A stretch of DNA of 7,407 nucleotides, taken from contig JALTEO010000243.1 in NCBI GenBank assembly GCA_027073875.1, forward strand, positions 1 through 7,407. Direction: 5' to 3'. This DNA comes from Bacteroidales bacterium. Its GTDB lineage: Bacteria > Bacteroidota > Bacteroidia > Bacteroidales > JALTDM01. Under the pieces are notes generated by a model. That model was not told the origin of the DNA. It saw only the letters and a program-made list of their open reading frames with translations, and made no database searches. Position numbers and translations under genes: made by a program. Positions 1 through 7,286 of this stretch are shown here, one piece after another. Positions within the stretch are counted from its first letter, which is position 1. Each line of letters starts with the position of its first letter.

Positions 1-503
1 GAGGTGCCCATATCTATGCTGAATTGGTTGGAACCGGAGCATCAGCTGACGCACACCACCTAACAGCACCACATCCCGAAGGATTAGGTGCAACCAAAGT
101 AATGAAAGCCGCTATTGCCGAAGCAGGGATTAAACCTGAAGATATTGACTACATTAATACTCACGGAACTTCTACCCCATTGGGTGATATTTCGGAAACT
201 AAAGCCATTATCTCCGTTTTTAAAGAACATGCTTATAAATTAAACATCAGTTCTACAAAATCCATGACAGGACATTTGTTGGGTGCTGCAGGAGCTATTG
301 AAGCCATCGCGTCTATTCTTGCTATCAAGAATCAAACCGTGCCACCGACAATTAATTTCCAAGAACCCGATCCGGAAATTGACCAAAAACTAAATCTTAC
401 GCTTCATAAAGCACAAAAACGGGAAATTAATTATGCCCTAAGCAATACTTTTGGCTTTGGCGGACATAATGCAACCGTAATCTTAAAAAAAATTGATGCT
501 TAA
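1..503 (+). CDS. fabF: 3-oxoacyl-[acyl-carrier-protein] synthase II (FabF), 5'-truncated by window edge
   Basis: C-terminal 166 residues of beta-ketoacyl-ACP synthase II, the cytoplasmic condensing enzyme that extends acyl-ACP with malonyl-ACP in fatty acid synthesis. The frame is open from base 3 ([12 protein letters not shown]), so the TTG at 24 is an internal Leu and not a start. Family full length is about 410-420 residues, so roughly 60% of the gene, including the catalytic Cys, lies before the window. Seen here: the first catalytic His in [11 protein letters not shown] (codon 162-164), the conserved Lys and second His in [18 protein letters not shown] (codons 258-260 and 273-275), and the C-terminal gating loop [11 protein letters not shown]. 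These place it in the FabF/FabB group with a Cys-His-His triad, not FabH. No defect is visible. rnc follows 10 bases downstream; in Bacteroidota acpP-fabF-rnc is a familiar order, so acpP is expected just upstream (not visible). Confidence 0.96.
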   Translation, partial: GAHIYAELVGTGASADAHHLTAPHPEGLGATKVMKAAIAEAGIKPEDIDYINTHGTSTPLGDISETKAIISVFKEHAYKLNISSTKSMTGHLLGAAGAIEAIASILAIKNQTVPPTINFQEPDPEIDQKLNLTLHKAQKREINYALSNTFGFGGHNATVILKKIDA

Positions 504-513
504 AATCTATTGA

Positions 514-1218
514 GTGCCATCAATTGAGAAAAACACCGATACCCTCCTAAAAAAAAAGATTAAGAAATTCCTGTTTATCCGTCCTAACAACTTAAAGTAT
601 TACAAGTTAGCTTTCTCCCATAGTAGTCTATCTTCCAACACCGACAATAAATTAAATAATGAACGACTTGAGTTTTTAGGCGACAGTGTTTTATCTTTAG
701 TTGTTGCAAAACTACTGTTTTTACAATACCCTGACAAGCGGGAAGGATTTTTGACAGAACTCAAAGCCCGTTATATTAAACGGGAACATTTGAATAAAGT
801 AGGAAAACAATTGGGATTACATCATTTCCTAAATTACAAAGGGAATTTTAATTTTGAACATCAGCATATTCTTGGCAATGCCTTTGAAGCACTCATAGGT
901 GCCATCTTTTTAGATAAAGGGTTTGATGCCGTTATTAAATTTTGGCAAAGATTAGTTGCTGAGGGAATAATTGACCAAGAAGAGATACAACAAGATATTA
1001 ATTACAAAGGAGAACTTATTAATTACAGTCAAAAAAATAACCTTCGGCTACAATTTCTAGACGAAGAACTAAAAGAAAACAAAAAACATTTTTTCCTGAC
1101 GACAGTCTTTTTAGACGAAAAAATAATCTCATCAGGCAAAGGTCTTTCAAAAAAAGACGCACAAAAAGAAGCTGCAAAAATCGCTTACTTAAAACTAATT
1201 GCTCATGACTCTCATTAA
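514..1218 (+). CDS. rnc: Ribonuclease III
   Basis: Double-strand-specific endoribonuclease that processes rRNA precursors and structured mRNAs in the cytoplasm; 234 residues, a normal family length. The N-terminal nuclease domain (about 10-150) has the signature NNERLEFLGDSVL at 48-60, giving metal/catalytic positions E50, E53 and D57 (E. coli E38, E41, D45), and a second catalytic helix GNAFEALIGAIFLDKG at 121-136 with E125 (E. coli E117). The residue matching E. coli D114 is N122. The C-terminal dsRNA-binding domain covers about 162-229, from NYKGELINYSQKN to the KKDAQKEAA helix. Start choice: an in-frame TGA sits at 511-513, directly before GTG 514, and no in-frame ATG precedes the conserved domain, so GTG (Met-Pro-Ser-Ile-Glu) is the best start. 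There is no Shine-Dalgarno sequence; coupling to fabF, which stops 10 bases earlier, is likely. The 3' end overlaps glmM by 14 bases. Confidence 0.95.
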   Translation: MPSIEKNTDTLLKKKIKKFLFIRPNNLKYYKLAFSHSSLSSNTDNKLNNERLEFLGDSVLSLVVAKLLFLQYPDKREGFLTELKARYIKREHLNKVGKQLGLHHFLNYKGNFNFEHQHILGNAFEALIGAIFLDKGFDAVIKFWQRLVAEGIIDQEEIQQDINYKGELINYSQKNNLRLQFLDEELKENKKHFFLTTVFLDEKIISSGKGLSKKDAQKEAAKIAYLKLIAHDSH

Positions 1219-2584
1219 ATCAATTTCAGGCATCCGTGGAACCATTGGCGGAACCTCCGGTGAAAACTTAACGCCACTTGACATTACTCAATTTGCTACT
1301 GCTTTTTCTTTTTGGATAAAACAAAAATCCGGCAAGCAAAAGCCAACAATTGTCATTGGTCGCGATGCCCGTATTTCAGGACCTATGGTTAAAATGATTC
1401 TAACAGCAACTATCAATGGCATGGGTTGTAATGTGATTGATATTGATATGGCAACAACACCTACCACCGAAATGGCGGTAATAAAACACCATGCCGATGG
1501 TGGAATTATTATCACTGCCAGCCATAATCCAAAAGAATGGAATGCCTTGAAATTACTCAACGAAAAAGGCGAATTCTTGTCTGATGCCGATGGCAAAGAA
1601 TTGCTAAAGATTATTAATGACCAAACCGTTTCGTATGCCGGCGTTGATGATTTAGGAAAAACCATTGACGATTCTGATTCGCTTAACTATCATATTGACA
1701 AAATTTTAGCACTGCCGTTGGTTGATGCCGAAGCCATAAGAAAAGCAGGATTTAAAGTCGCTGTTGACGGCATTAATTCTATTGGCGGTGTGGCTATTCC
1801 CGAACTTCTTAAACGCCTGGGCGTTTCTGAAATTACCGTTGTAAATGCCAATCCCGATGGTAATTTTTCACACAACCCGGAACCGTTACCGGCTAATATT
1901 CAAGAAATTATAACTCTCGTAAAAAATAATAATATTGATGTTGGTATTGTTGTAGATCCTGATGTCGATCGCTTGGCATTTATCTGCGAAGATGGTAGTT
2001 TTTTCGGTGAAGAATATACTTTGGTAACAATTGCCGATTACATTCTACAATATACAAAAGGTGATGTTGTTTCCAACCTGTCGTCATCCCGTGCATTACG
2101 CGTAATTGCCGAGAAATATGGGCAAAAACATTTTCAATCTGCCGTAGGCGAAGTAAATGTAACGGCTATGATGAAAGAAACAAATGCCGTCATCGGCGGC
2201 GAAGGCAACGGTGGCATCATTTATCCCGAATTACATTACGGCAGAGATGCTTTGGTAGGTGTTGCTTTATTTTTAACTTATCTGGCAAAATCGGGTAAAA
2301 AAGTTTCCGAACTTCGCAAAAGCTATCCCGATTTCTTTATTTCAAAAAATAAAGTAGAATTGACTGCTAATACCGATTTGGGGAAAATATTCTCTCGTGT
2401 AAAATCTAATTTTCCGGAAGGTGAGTTTAATGAGGTTGACGGCTTAAAAGTTGATTTGCCGGAAGGATGGTTCCATTTGCGAAAATCAAATACCGAGCCC
2501 ATTATCCGTATTTATGCCGAGAGTAGTACAATTGAAAAAGCCGATAAATTGGCAAATCGGGTTATGGCAATTCTGAAAAATTAA
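1205..2584 (+). CDS. glmM: Phosphoglucosamine mutase (alpha-D-phosphohexomutase family)
   Basis: Predicted to convert glucosamine-6-phosphate to glucosamine-1-phosphate for UDP-GlcNAc, the precursor of peptidoglycan and lipid A. 459 residues with all four phosphohexomutase landmarks: the phosphoserine loop TASHNP at 104-109 (Ser106), the Mg loop DPDVDR at 251-256, the sugar-binding loop GEGNGG at 332-337, and the C-terminal phosphate loop RKSNTEP at 426-432. The N-terminus KSISGIRGTIGG is the usual family opening. ATG 1205 is preferred over the in-frame TTG at 1199 because it gives the expected MTLIKSISGIRG start. The start lies inside the end of rnc (14-base overlap, different frame), and no Shine-Dalgarno sequence is visible, suggesting coupled translation. 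The sugar loop differs from the GE-Q-SGH form of E. coli GlmM; as I recall GEGNGG is normal for Bacteroidota GlmM. A phosphomannomutase or phosphoglucomutase role cannot be fully excluded from sequence alone. Confidence 0.9.
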   Translation: MTLIKSISGIRGTIGGTSGENLTPLDITQFATAFSFWIKQKSGKQKPTIVIGRDARISGPMVKMILTATINGMGCNVIDIDMATTPTTEMAVIKHHADGGIIITASHNPKEWNALKLLNEKGEFLSDADGKELLKIINDQTVSYAGVDDLGKTIDDSDSLNYHIDKILALPLVDAEAIRKAGFKVAVDGINSIGGVAIPELLKRLGVSEITVVNANPDGNFSHNPEPLPANIQEIITLVKNNNIDVGIVVDPDVDRLAFICEDGSFFGEEYTLVTIADYILQYTKGDVVSNLSSSRALRVIAEKYGQKHFQSAVGEVNVTAMMKETNAVIGGEGNGGIIYPELHYGRDALVGVALFLTYLAKSGKKVSELRKSYPDFFISKNKVELTANTDLGKIFSRVKSNFPEGEFNEVDGLKVDLPEGWFHLRKSNTEPIIRIYAESSTIEKADKLANRVMAILKN

Positions 2585-2585
2585 C

Positions 2586-2593
2586 TACCTTTG
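2586..2593 (+). promoter_or_regulatory. Bacteroidota-type -7 promoter box (TACCTTTG) before the YfhO-like gene
   Basis: TACCTTTG matches the Bacteroidota -7 consensus TAnnTTTG exactly and begins two bases after the glmM stop codon. It would place a transcript start near 2597-2600 and a leader of about 20 bases before TTG 2620. I find no convincing TTTG -33 element at the usual distance, which would lie inside the end of glmM. An 8-base match with two free positions can occur by chance, so this is only a candidate. Confidence 0.4.
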
Positions 2594-2619
2594 ATAGCTA
2601 GTTATTTAAACTAATTGAA

Positions 2620-5600
2620 TTGTCCTGCAAAAAAAATATATTACCTGTCTTCTTAATTTTGCTTATAGCCATTTTGGCATTTTGGCAAGTCTTTTTCCTG
2701 CAGAACGGACTAAAATGGGATGTCATAGACAGTTTTTTGCCTGCCCGTTATTTTGTGAGCGAATCATTACGAAACGGGACTATCCCGCTTTGGAATCCTT
2801 ATCTTTTACTTGGAACACCTAATTACGGAGATATGGTTTCCGTGTGGAATCCCGAAGTTTGGATTGTCAGCTTGTTCACATCGTATAGCAATATCACGCT
2901 GCAATTTATTTTCGTTGCTTATGTATTTATTGCCGGTTGGGGAATGTTTAAATTGCTGACTCATTTTAAGGTGCTTCGTAGTTTTGCTCTTGCCGGAGGT
3001 GTTGCCTATATGCTTTCGGGATTTATGGTTGGTAATGCCCAAAATCTGTCAGCCATTGCCGGAGCCGCATGGATTCCTTTTGTCATTTTATATTATTGGC
3101 GTTTTTTGCAAGATACCCGTTGGCGGACATTATTCCCCGTTTTATTTTTCCTTTATCTGATAATTTTCAATGGTTATCCGGGATTAACAATCATTCTCGG
3201 TTATCTGTTACTGTCTTTTTTCGTTGTCGAATTAATTGTAAAAATCCGAAAAAAGGAAAAGTGGATACAATTTCTGAAATTCCACTTTTTTCTTGGACTT
3301 TTATTATCCCTAATCTCTGTTGTGCTGATTATCAGTTTTTTTCAGATGTCGCACTTTATCGGGCAATATGGTGGAGGTGCTTTAAAGTGGGCAGAAATGC
3401 ACCCTTTTTCACCAAGGGCACTGATAACTTTTCTGCTACCGCTTGCCGGCGTTAAATCACCGGACTATTTCGGGACAGACATTTCGATGACCAATGCTTT
3501 TGTGGGTATTCTTACTTTAATATTTTTTACCGGATCTTTATTCCTGAAAAAAAATCGGTTCCTGTGGATAATTACACTTTTCGGTCTCTTTTCTTTATTG
3601 GCATCATTTGGTGAATACCTGCCCGTAAGGGGTTGGCTGTTCCGGTATATTCCCATGATGAATGTATTTCGCTATCCGGCATTTTTCCGTTTATTTGTCA
3701 TTTTTGCCGTTGTTTTCTCCGCATTTTATTATTTGGAAATATTATTATCAAAAAGGGAAAAAGTCCTTTTAATAAGTACAATTATTGTTTCCGTATTGCT
3801 TATTTATTTTGCAATTACTCACTTTTCGGATGTTTACTTTGCCAAACTCAATTTATTCGATTTTTCAATTCCTTTCAGTGAGCGGTTAGCCCAATTATCC
3901 CGTAATGACAGTATTTTTTTTCAATCTGTTTTTCAGATAGGATTTATCGGATTATCAGCTATTTTGTGGTTTTTGTTCCGTAAAAAACCGGCTTGTAATT
4001 GGATATTATCTGTTTTAGTAATTACCGACCTGCTTATTGCCACGCAAATCAATAGTTCTTTCACCGTTTACAGTAATAAAAAACCTGTCGAATTAGCCGA
4101 AAAATTATCTGAATTGCCAATGGGATACCCTTTGCCAAACCAACGAGAAGTTACTTACAATACAGAGCAATCCGGCGAATTTTTACCTGTCTGGCGTAAT
4201 ACCAATTTATTTCACAAACGCGTATCTCCTTATGGTTTTGGTTCTTTCTTTTTAAATGATTTTGCCTTTTTTACAGATTCATTCCCGGCATTTTCCCAAA
4301 AAGTATTTCATCATCCTACGGCTTATTTATCATCGCACATATTACCTCTGCAAAAAATGGATGATACCTGTTCTGATAAAAATGCGTTATTTGTCAGTCA
4401 ATCTATTTTTGAAAAATACAAGCCATATTTCGGCAAAGCAAAAACGGGCACGCAAGAAAAAATAGCATGGCAAAAATTTACACCCAACCACATTAAATTA
4501 ACCGTAACAACTCCGTCGCCACAGATACTTGTGCTTATGCAAAATTATTTCCCCTATTGGCAAGCTACCATTGACGGCAAACCGGCAGAAATATTTTTGA
4601 CTAATCGCACCCTGCTTTCAACTTTTATTTCCAAAGGACAGCATTTGGTGGAATTCCGGTTTTCTCTGCCACTTGTCAAATTTGGTTTTTACTTAGGTAT
4701 GTTAATTTTATTTGCCTCATTAATTTTCTTTGTGCTAAAGTTTTATCCGGAATGGATTACAGAATACCGCAAACACATTGTCATTGTTTTAGTCTTGTTA
4801 TTAGCATTTTCTGTGCGTGGAAAGATAGATGACCAAAACAGACGATACGGCAATTATAAAATTTTGAATCTGGCAATTCAACATTTACAAAAGAAAACTT
4901 CTGACAAATCCGGCATCGGGGTGATTGATGTAAATAATCCAAAAAAAATTAAATCTGTAACGGGTGCAAAAGTTCAATTTATCCCGCTTGGCGATAAACA
5001 AAATTGGAATCAACTAAATATGTTGTTAGACTCAACGCAGTCGGATTATTTCTTTTATGGCGTTTCTCACAAACCGTTTTATCAAGAGATTATTACTAAA
5101 ATTCGTGAGAAATTTCCGAAAATCATTTATCAAGTTGATGCCAAAGGCATTCATTTCTACGGATTTACAAAAATAGTTGCTAAAGACCATAATATTGTTG
5201 TAGATACTTGGAATTTTATGGAAGGACAGCCTGATGGATGGAATAATTGTCCAAAGAAAATTACAAATGCAAAAGCTTTCTCGTGGCAAAAATCTTGTAT
5301 CGTATCAAAAGATACTCCTTATTCCGTATCATATCAAAAGTTAAATACTTCAATGTTGGATTCAGGTAAAACTTATTCTGTAACGATGTTGGCACAGGTT
5401 TTTTTACCCGACAATGCCGGAGGTGTTCTTGTTTATACTATAACTGAAAAAGGTAACAACATTGTATGGGAAGCACAAAACTTAAACCCGTTTTTTGAAA
5501 AACGAAACCAATGGACATTTGTCGGGAAAACATTTATTCTGCAAAACAATTTCCCATCGAATTTACCTATTAATGTTTATTTTTGGAACAATGGTGATAT

Positions 5601-5652
5601 ACCTTTTTATATCGATAATATGCATTTAGTGGTTCGGAAAATAAAAAAATAA
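2620..5652 (+). CDS. YfhO-family-like polytopic membrane protein with extended C-terminal extracytoplasmic region
   Basis: 1010-residue inner-membrane protein resembling the YfhO family, thought to be GT-C-fold glycosyltransferases using lipid-linked sugars; substrate unknown. By eye: a TM helix at 7-27, then a loop with WDVIDSFLPARYF (33-45; D34 and D37 are candidate GT-C acidic residues) and GTIPLWNPYLLLGTP (53-67), about ten more helices between 92 and 476, with FRYPAFFR at 350-357 typical of the family. A soluble domain (about 480-680) ends in the YfhO-like block YFPYWQATIDGKPAEI (643-658) to GQHLVEF (673-679). Helices near 686-707 and 717-733 follow, then a soluble tail of some 275 residues, whose last part (about 860-1004) is beta-rich and ends FYIDNMHLVV, like carbohydrate-binding jelly-roll modules; C877 and C893 could form a disulfide. 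Start: TTG 2620 lies just before the first helix; in-frame TAG at 2599, and the next in-frame ATG (residue 72) would cut the acidic loop. No Shine-Dalgarno sequence. Confidence 0.8.
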   Translation: MSCKKNILPVFLILLIAILAFWQVFFLQNGLKWDVIDSFLPARYFVSESLRNGTIPLWNPYLLLGTPNYGDMVSVWNPEVWIVSLFTSYSNITLQFIFVAYVFIAGWGMFKLLTHFKVLRSFALAGGVAYMLSGFMVGNAQNLSAIAGAAWIPFVILYYWRFLQDTRWRTLFPVLFFLYLIIFNGYPGLTIILGYLLLSFFVVELIVKIRKKEKWIQFLKFHFFLGLLLSLISVVLIISFFQMSHFIGQYGGGALKWAEMHPFSPRALITFLLPLAGVKSPDYFGTDISMTNAFVGILTLIFFTGSLFLKKNRFLWIITLFGLFSLLASFGEYLPVRGWLFRYIPMMNVFRYPAFFRLFVIFAVVFSAFYYLEILLSKREKVLLISTIIVSVLLIYFAITHFSDVYFAKLNLFDFSIPFSERLAQLSRNDSIFFQSVFQIGFIGLSAILWFLFRKKPACNWILSVLVITDLLIATQINSSFTVYSNKKPVELAEKLSELPMGYPLPNQREVTYNTEQSGEFLPVWRNTNLFHKRVSPYGFGSFFLNDFAFFTDSFPAFSQKVFHHPTAYLSSHILPLQKMDDTCSDKNALFVSQSIFEKYKPYFGKAKTGTQEKIAWQKFTPNHIKLTVTTPSPQILVLMQNYFPYWQATIDGKPAEIFLTNRTLLSTFISKGQHLVEFRFSLPLVKFGFYLGMLILFASLIFFVLKFYPEWITEYRKHIVIVLVLLLAFSVRGKIDDQNRRYGNYKILNLAIQHLQKKTSDKSGIGVIDVNNPKKIKSVTGAKVQFIPLGDKQNWNQLNMLLDSTQSDYFFYGVSHKPFYQEIITKIREKFPKIIYQVDAKGIHFYGFTKIVAKDHNIVVDTWNFMEGQPDGWNNCPKKITNAKAFSWQKSCIVSKDTPYSVSYQKLNTSMLDSGKTYSVTMLAQVFLPDNAGGVLVYTITEKGNNIVWEAQNLNPFFEKRNQWTFVGKTFILQNNFPSNLPINVYFWNNGDIPFYIDNMHLVVRKIKK

Positions 5653-5669
5653 CGGTGGTTATAACGCCG
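5653..5669. repeat. Imperfect palindrome directly after the YfhO-like gene stop codon
   Basis: CGG-TG-GTTATAAC-G-CCG starts on the base after the stop codon. The core GTTATAAC (5658-5665) is a perfect 8-base palindrome, flanked by CGG on the left and CCG on the right with one extra base on the left arm. As RNA the hairpin would be short and weak and it has no T-run, so it is not a terminator by itself. Its role is unknown and it may be chance. Confidence 0.3.
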
Positions 5670-5696
5670 GAGAAAGTCAGTTAGTATAATAAATGA

Positions 5697-5755
5697 TTAA
5701 CCCGCATTATTCATACAAGAACTTTGTGAATTTTTGGGGTTAAAGCTATTTTTTT
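5697..5755 (+). terminator. Probable Rho-independent terminator of the YfhO-like gene
   Basis: TTAACCC at 5697-5703 is the exact reverse complement of GGGTTAA at 5737-5743. Inside it TTCA (5710-5713) can pair with TGAA (5727-5730), and CAAG (5716-5719) with the nearby CTTTG segment with one extra base. The outer stem is followed after five bases by seven T (5749-5755). The long internal loops make it less compact than a classical terminator, so it could also be an mRNA 3'-end stabilising hairpin. It lies 44 bases after the upstream stop codon. Confidence 0.45.
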
Positions 5756-5813
5756 CAGATTTTTATAAAAAAAGCCGTCCAAACGAACGGCCTTTCTTTT
5801 ATTTTTCAGATTT
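5751..5813. repeat. 12-base direct repeat flanking the bidirectional terminator
   Basis: TTTTTCAGATTT occurs at 5751-5762 and again at 5802-5813, same orientation, one copy on each side of the terminator hairpin and both outside the coding regions. Starts are 51 bases apart. The motif is T-rich, so chance is possible, but the shared CAGATTT core is not pure low-complexity sequence. Confidence 0.6.
5767..5806. terminator. Bidirectional Rho-independent terminator between convergent genes
   Basis: Stem GCCGT (5774-5778) pairs with ACGGC (5787-5791) across an 8-base loop; with C5792 bulged it extends through AAA/TTT on the outside. Read on the minus strand, the stem is followed immediately by seven T (complement of the A-run 5767-5773), a good terminator for pepD, whose stop codon is 24 bases away. 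Read on the plus strand it is followed by a T-rich tail (5793-5806), so it could also stop transcription from the YfhO-like gene. Position between two converging stop codons fits this role. Confidence 0.8.
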
Positions 5814-5815
5814 GA

Positions 5816-7273
5816 TTATTTCGGAGCATTTTCCAGTGTGTGAACTAAGAAATCCCAAAACTTTTGAACAGTTTCAATGTTTATTTTTTCGTCGGGAGAG
5901 TGAGGATAGCGAATGGTAGGACCAAAAGAAATCATATCCCAGTTGGTGTAAACGCCACCGAGCAAGCCACATTCCAATCCGGCGTGAATTGCTTTAATCT
6001 CAGGAATTTTACCGTAAAGATTATTGTATTGTTCTTGCATTGCCTTCAAAATAGGAGACGCCATATTTGGTTTCCATCCCGGATATTCACCATCGAATTC
6101 CGTGCGGGCACCAATTAATTTGTAGATAGCTTCGTGAACATCCTGAAGGGCATATTTAGCAGAATCTACAGAGCTTCTCAATAAGGAGCGAACTTCGGCT
6201 TTACCATTACGGATAATTACAATGGATAAGTTAGTAGAAGTTTCTACCAGTCCTTCCATATCGTTGCTCATACGGATAACGCCACTTGGCGTAGCAACCA
6301 AAGCACTGACAAATTTCAATTGGTCATTGGCATTCATCACTTTTTGTGGTGTGTCAATTGCTTTTGCCACAAATGTCAAGTCAGGGTCAATGGTTTTGTA
6401 TTCATCCTGAATGGTCTTTTCGTATGTCTTTACAAACTCGGCAAAATCGTTAGCTTTATCGCCGGCAACTGCTACAACGGCAAATCCTTCCCGTGGTATA
6501 GCATTTCGCATATTGCCACCTTCAAATTCTGCAATGCGGGCATCAAATTTTTTCCCGGCTTCGTAAAAGAATCTTGCCAGCAATACATTAGCATTTCCTT
6601 TCCCAAGATGAATATCTACACCTGAATGACCGCCTTTGAGTCCGGCAATGTTAATTTTGTATCCTTTGTATCCGGCAGGAACATCTTCTTCCTGATAATC
6701 GTAAAATAAATTGGCGTTGGTTCCGCCGGCACAACCGACATATAATTCACCTTCGTCTTCAGAATCCAGATTCATTAAAATATCGCCTTTTAAAATGCCT
6801 GCTTTTAACCCGAAAGCACCGGTCATACCTGTTTCTTCGTCAATGGTAAACAGTCCTTCAATAGGTCCGTGTTTAATAGTTTTTGATTCTAAAACAGCCA
6901 TAGCAGCAGCCACACCCATACCATTGTCGGCACCAAGTGTTGTTCCGCGTGCAGTAACCCATTCACCGTCAATGTAAGCATCAATCGGGTCTTTTTCAAA
7001 GTCGTGGTCAACATCTGAATTTTTTTGTGGCACCATATCCAGATGTGCTTGCAAAACAATCCCTTTACGGTCTTCCATGCCGGGTGTTGCAGGTTTACGG
7101 ATAATAACATTGCCGACTCCGTCAACAATAGTTTCCAAACCAAGATTTTCGCCCCATTGTTTCATAAAGGCAATTACTTTTTCCTCTTTTTTTGATGGAC
7201 GGGGAATTTGTGTCAGTTTGTAGAAGTTATTCCATACTTCTTTTGGTTGTAATTTTAATATTTCATCACTCAT
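5816..7273 (-). CDS. pepD: Aminoacyl-histidine dipeptidase (PepD/carnosinase, peptidase family M20C)
   Basis: Cytosolic zinc aminopeptidase that cleaves Xaa-His and other dipeptides, recycling amino acids from peptide uptake or protein turnover; 485 residues, the usual PepD length. Metal and active-site motifs in order: LQAHLDMVPQKN with H77 and D79, GTTLGADNGMG with bridging D116, DEETGM at 145-150 with catalytic E146 and metal ligand E147, NLDSEDEGE with D170, and the C-terminal RYPHSPDE with H458. The GGHSGVDIHLGKGNA segment (214-228) belongs to the lid/dimerisation domain, and HAGLECGLLGG (430-440) is characteristic of M20C. Start: ATG at 7271-7273 follows AGGAGG with a 7-base spacer; an in-frame TTG 45 bases upstream overlaps the promoter-like box and adds residues absent from the family, so it is rejected. 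Monocistronic as seen, convergent with the YfhO-like gene. No missing residues or frameshifts. Confidence 0.96.
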   Translation of the reverse strand: MSDEILKLQPKEVWNNFYKLTQIPRPSKKEEKVIAFMKQWGENLGLETIVDGVGNVIIRKPATPGMEDRKGIVLQAHLDMVPQKNSDVDHDFEKDPIDAYIDGEWVTARGTTLGADNGMGVAAAMAVLESKTIKHGPIEGLFTIDEETGMTGAFGLKAGILKGDILMNLDSEDEGELYVGCAGGTNANLFYDYQEEDVPAGYKGYKINIAGLKGGHSGVDIHLGKGNANVLLARFFYEAGKKFDARIAEFEGGNMRNAIPREGFAVVAVAGDKANDFAEFVKTYEKTIQDEYKTIDPDLTFVAKAIDTPQKVMNANDQLKFVSALVATPSGVIRMSNDMEGLVETSTNLSIVIIRNGKAEVRSLLRSSVDSAKYALQDVHEAIYKLIGARTEFDGEYPGWKPNMASPILKAMQEQYNNLYGKIPEIKAIHAGLECGLLGGVYTNWDMISFGPTIRYPHSPDEKINIETVQKFWDFLVHTLENAPK

Positions 7274-7280
7274 GATTGAA

Positions 7281-7286
7281 CCTCCT
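7281..7286 (-). promoter_or_regulatory. Strong Shine-Dalgarno sequence of pepD
   Basis: On the minus strand AAAAGGAGGTTCAATC precedes the ATG, giving a near-ideal AGGAGG site at normal spacing. It fixes the pepD start. It stands out because rnc, glmM and the YfhO-like gene show no such sequence, in line with the general rarity of Shine-Dalgarno sites in Bacteroidota. An AT hairpin, ATTTTT/AAAAAT (7292-7297 with 7302-7307), sits a few bases upstream in the leader. Confidence 0.85.

Noticed and set aside
24..26. TTG as a start for fabF
   Set aside because: The frame is open to the window edge and the preceding residues GAHIYAE match FabF, so this codon is an internal Leu.
1288..1665. 125-codon open frame antisense to glmM
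   Set aside because: It lies wholly inside a well-supported glmM, has no recognisable domain, and its composition reads as a shadow of the opposite strand.
3069..3455. 128-codon frame inside the YfhO-like gene
   Set aside because: It is an out-of-frame shadow of a membrane-protein coding region, with no start signal or recognisable motif.
6320..6977. Several plus-strand open frames of 60-100 codons opposite pepD
   Set aside because: They mirror conserved pepD coding sequence, whose motifs and Shine-Dalgarno site show the minus strand is the real gene.
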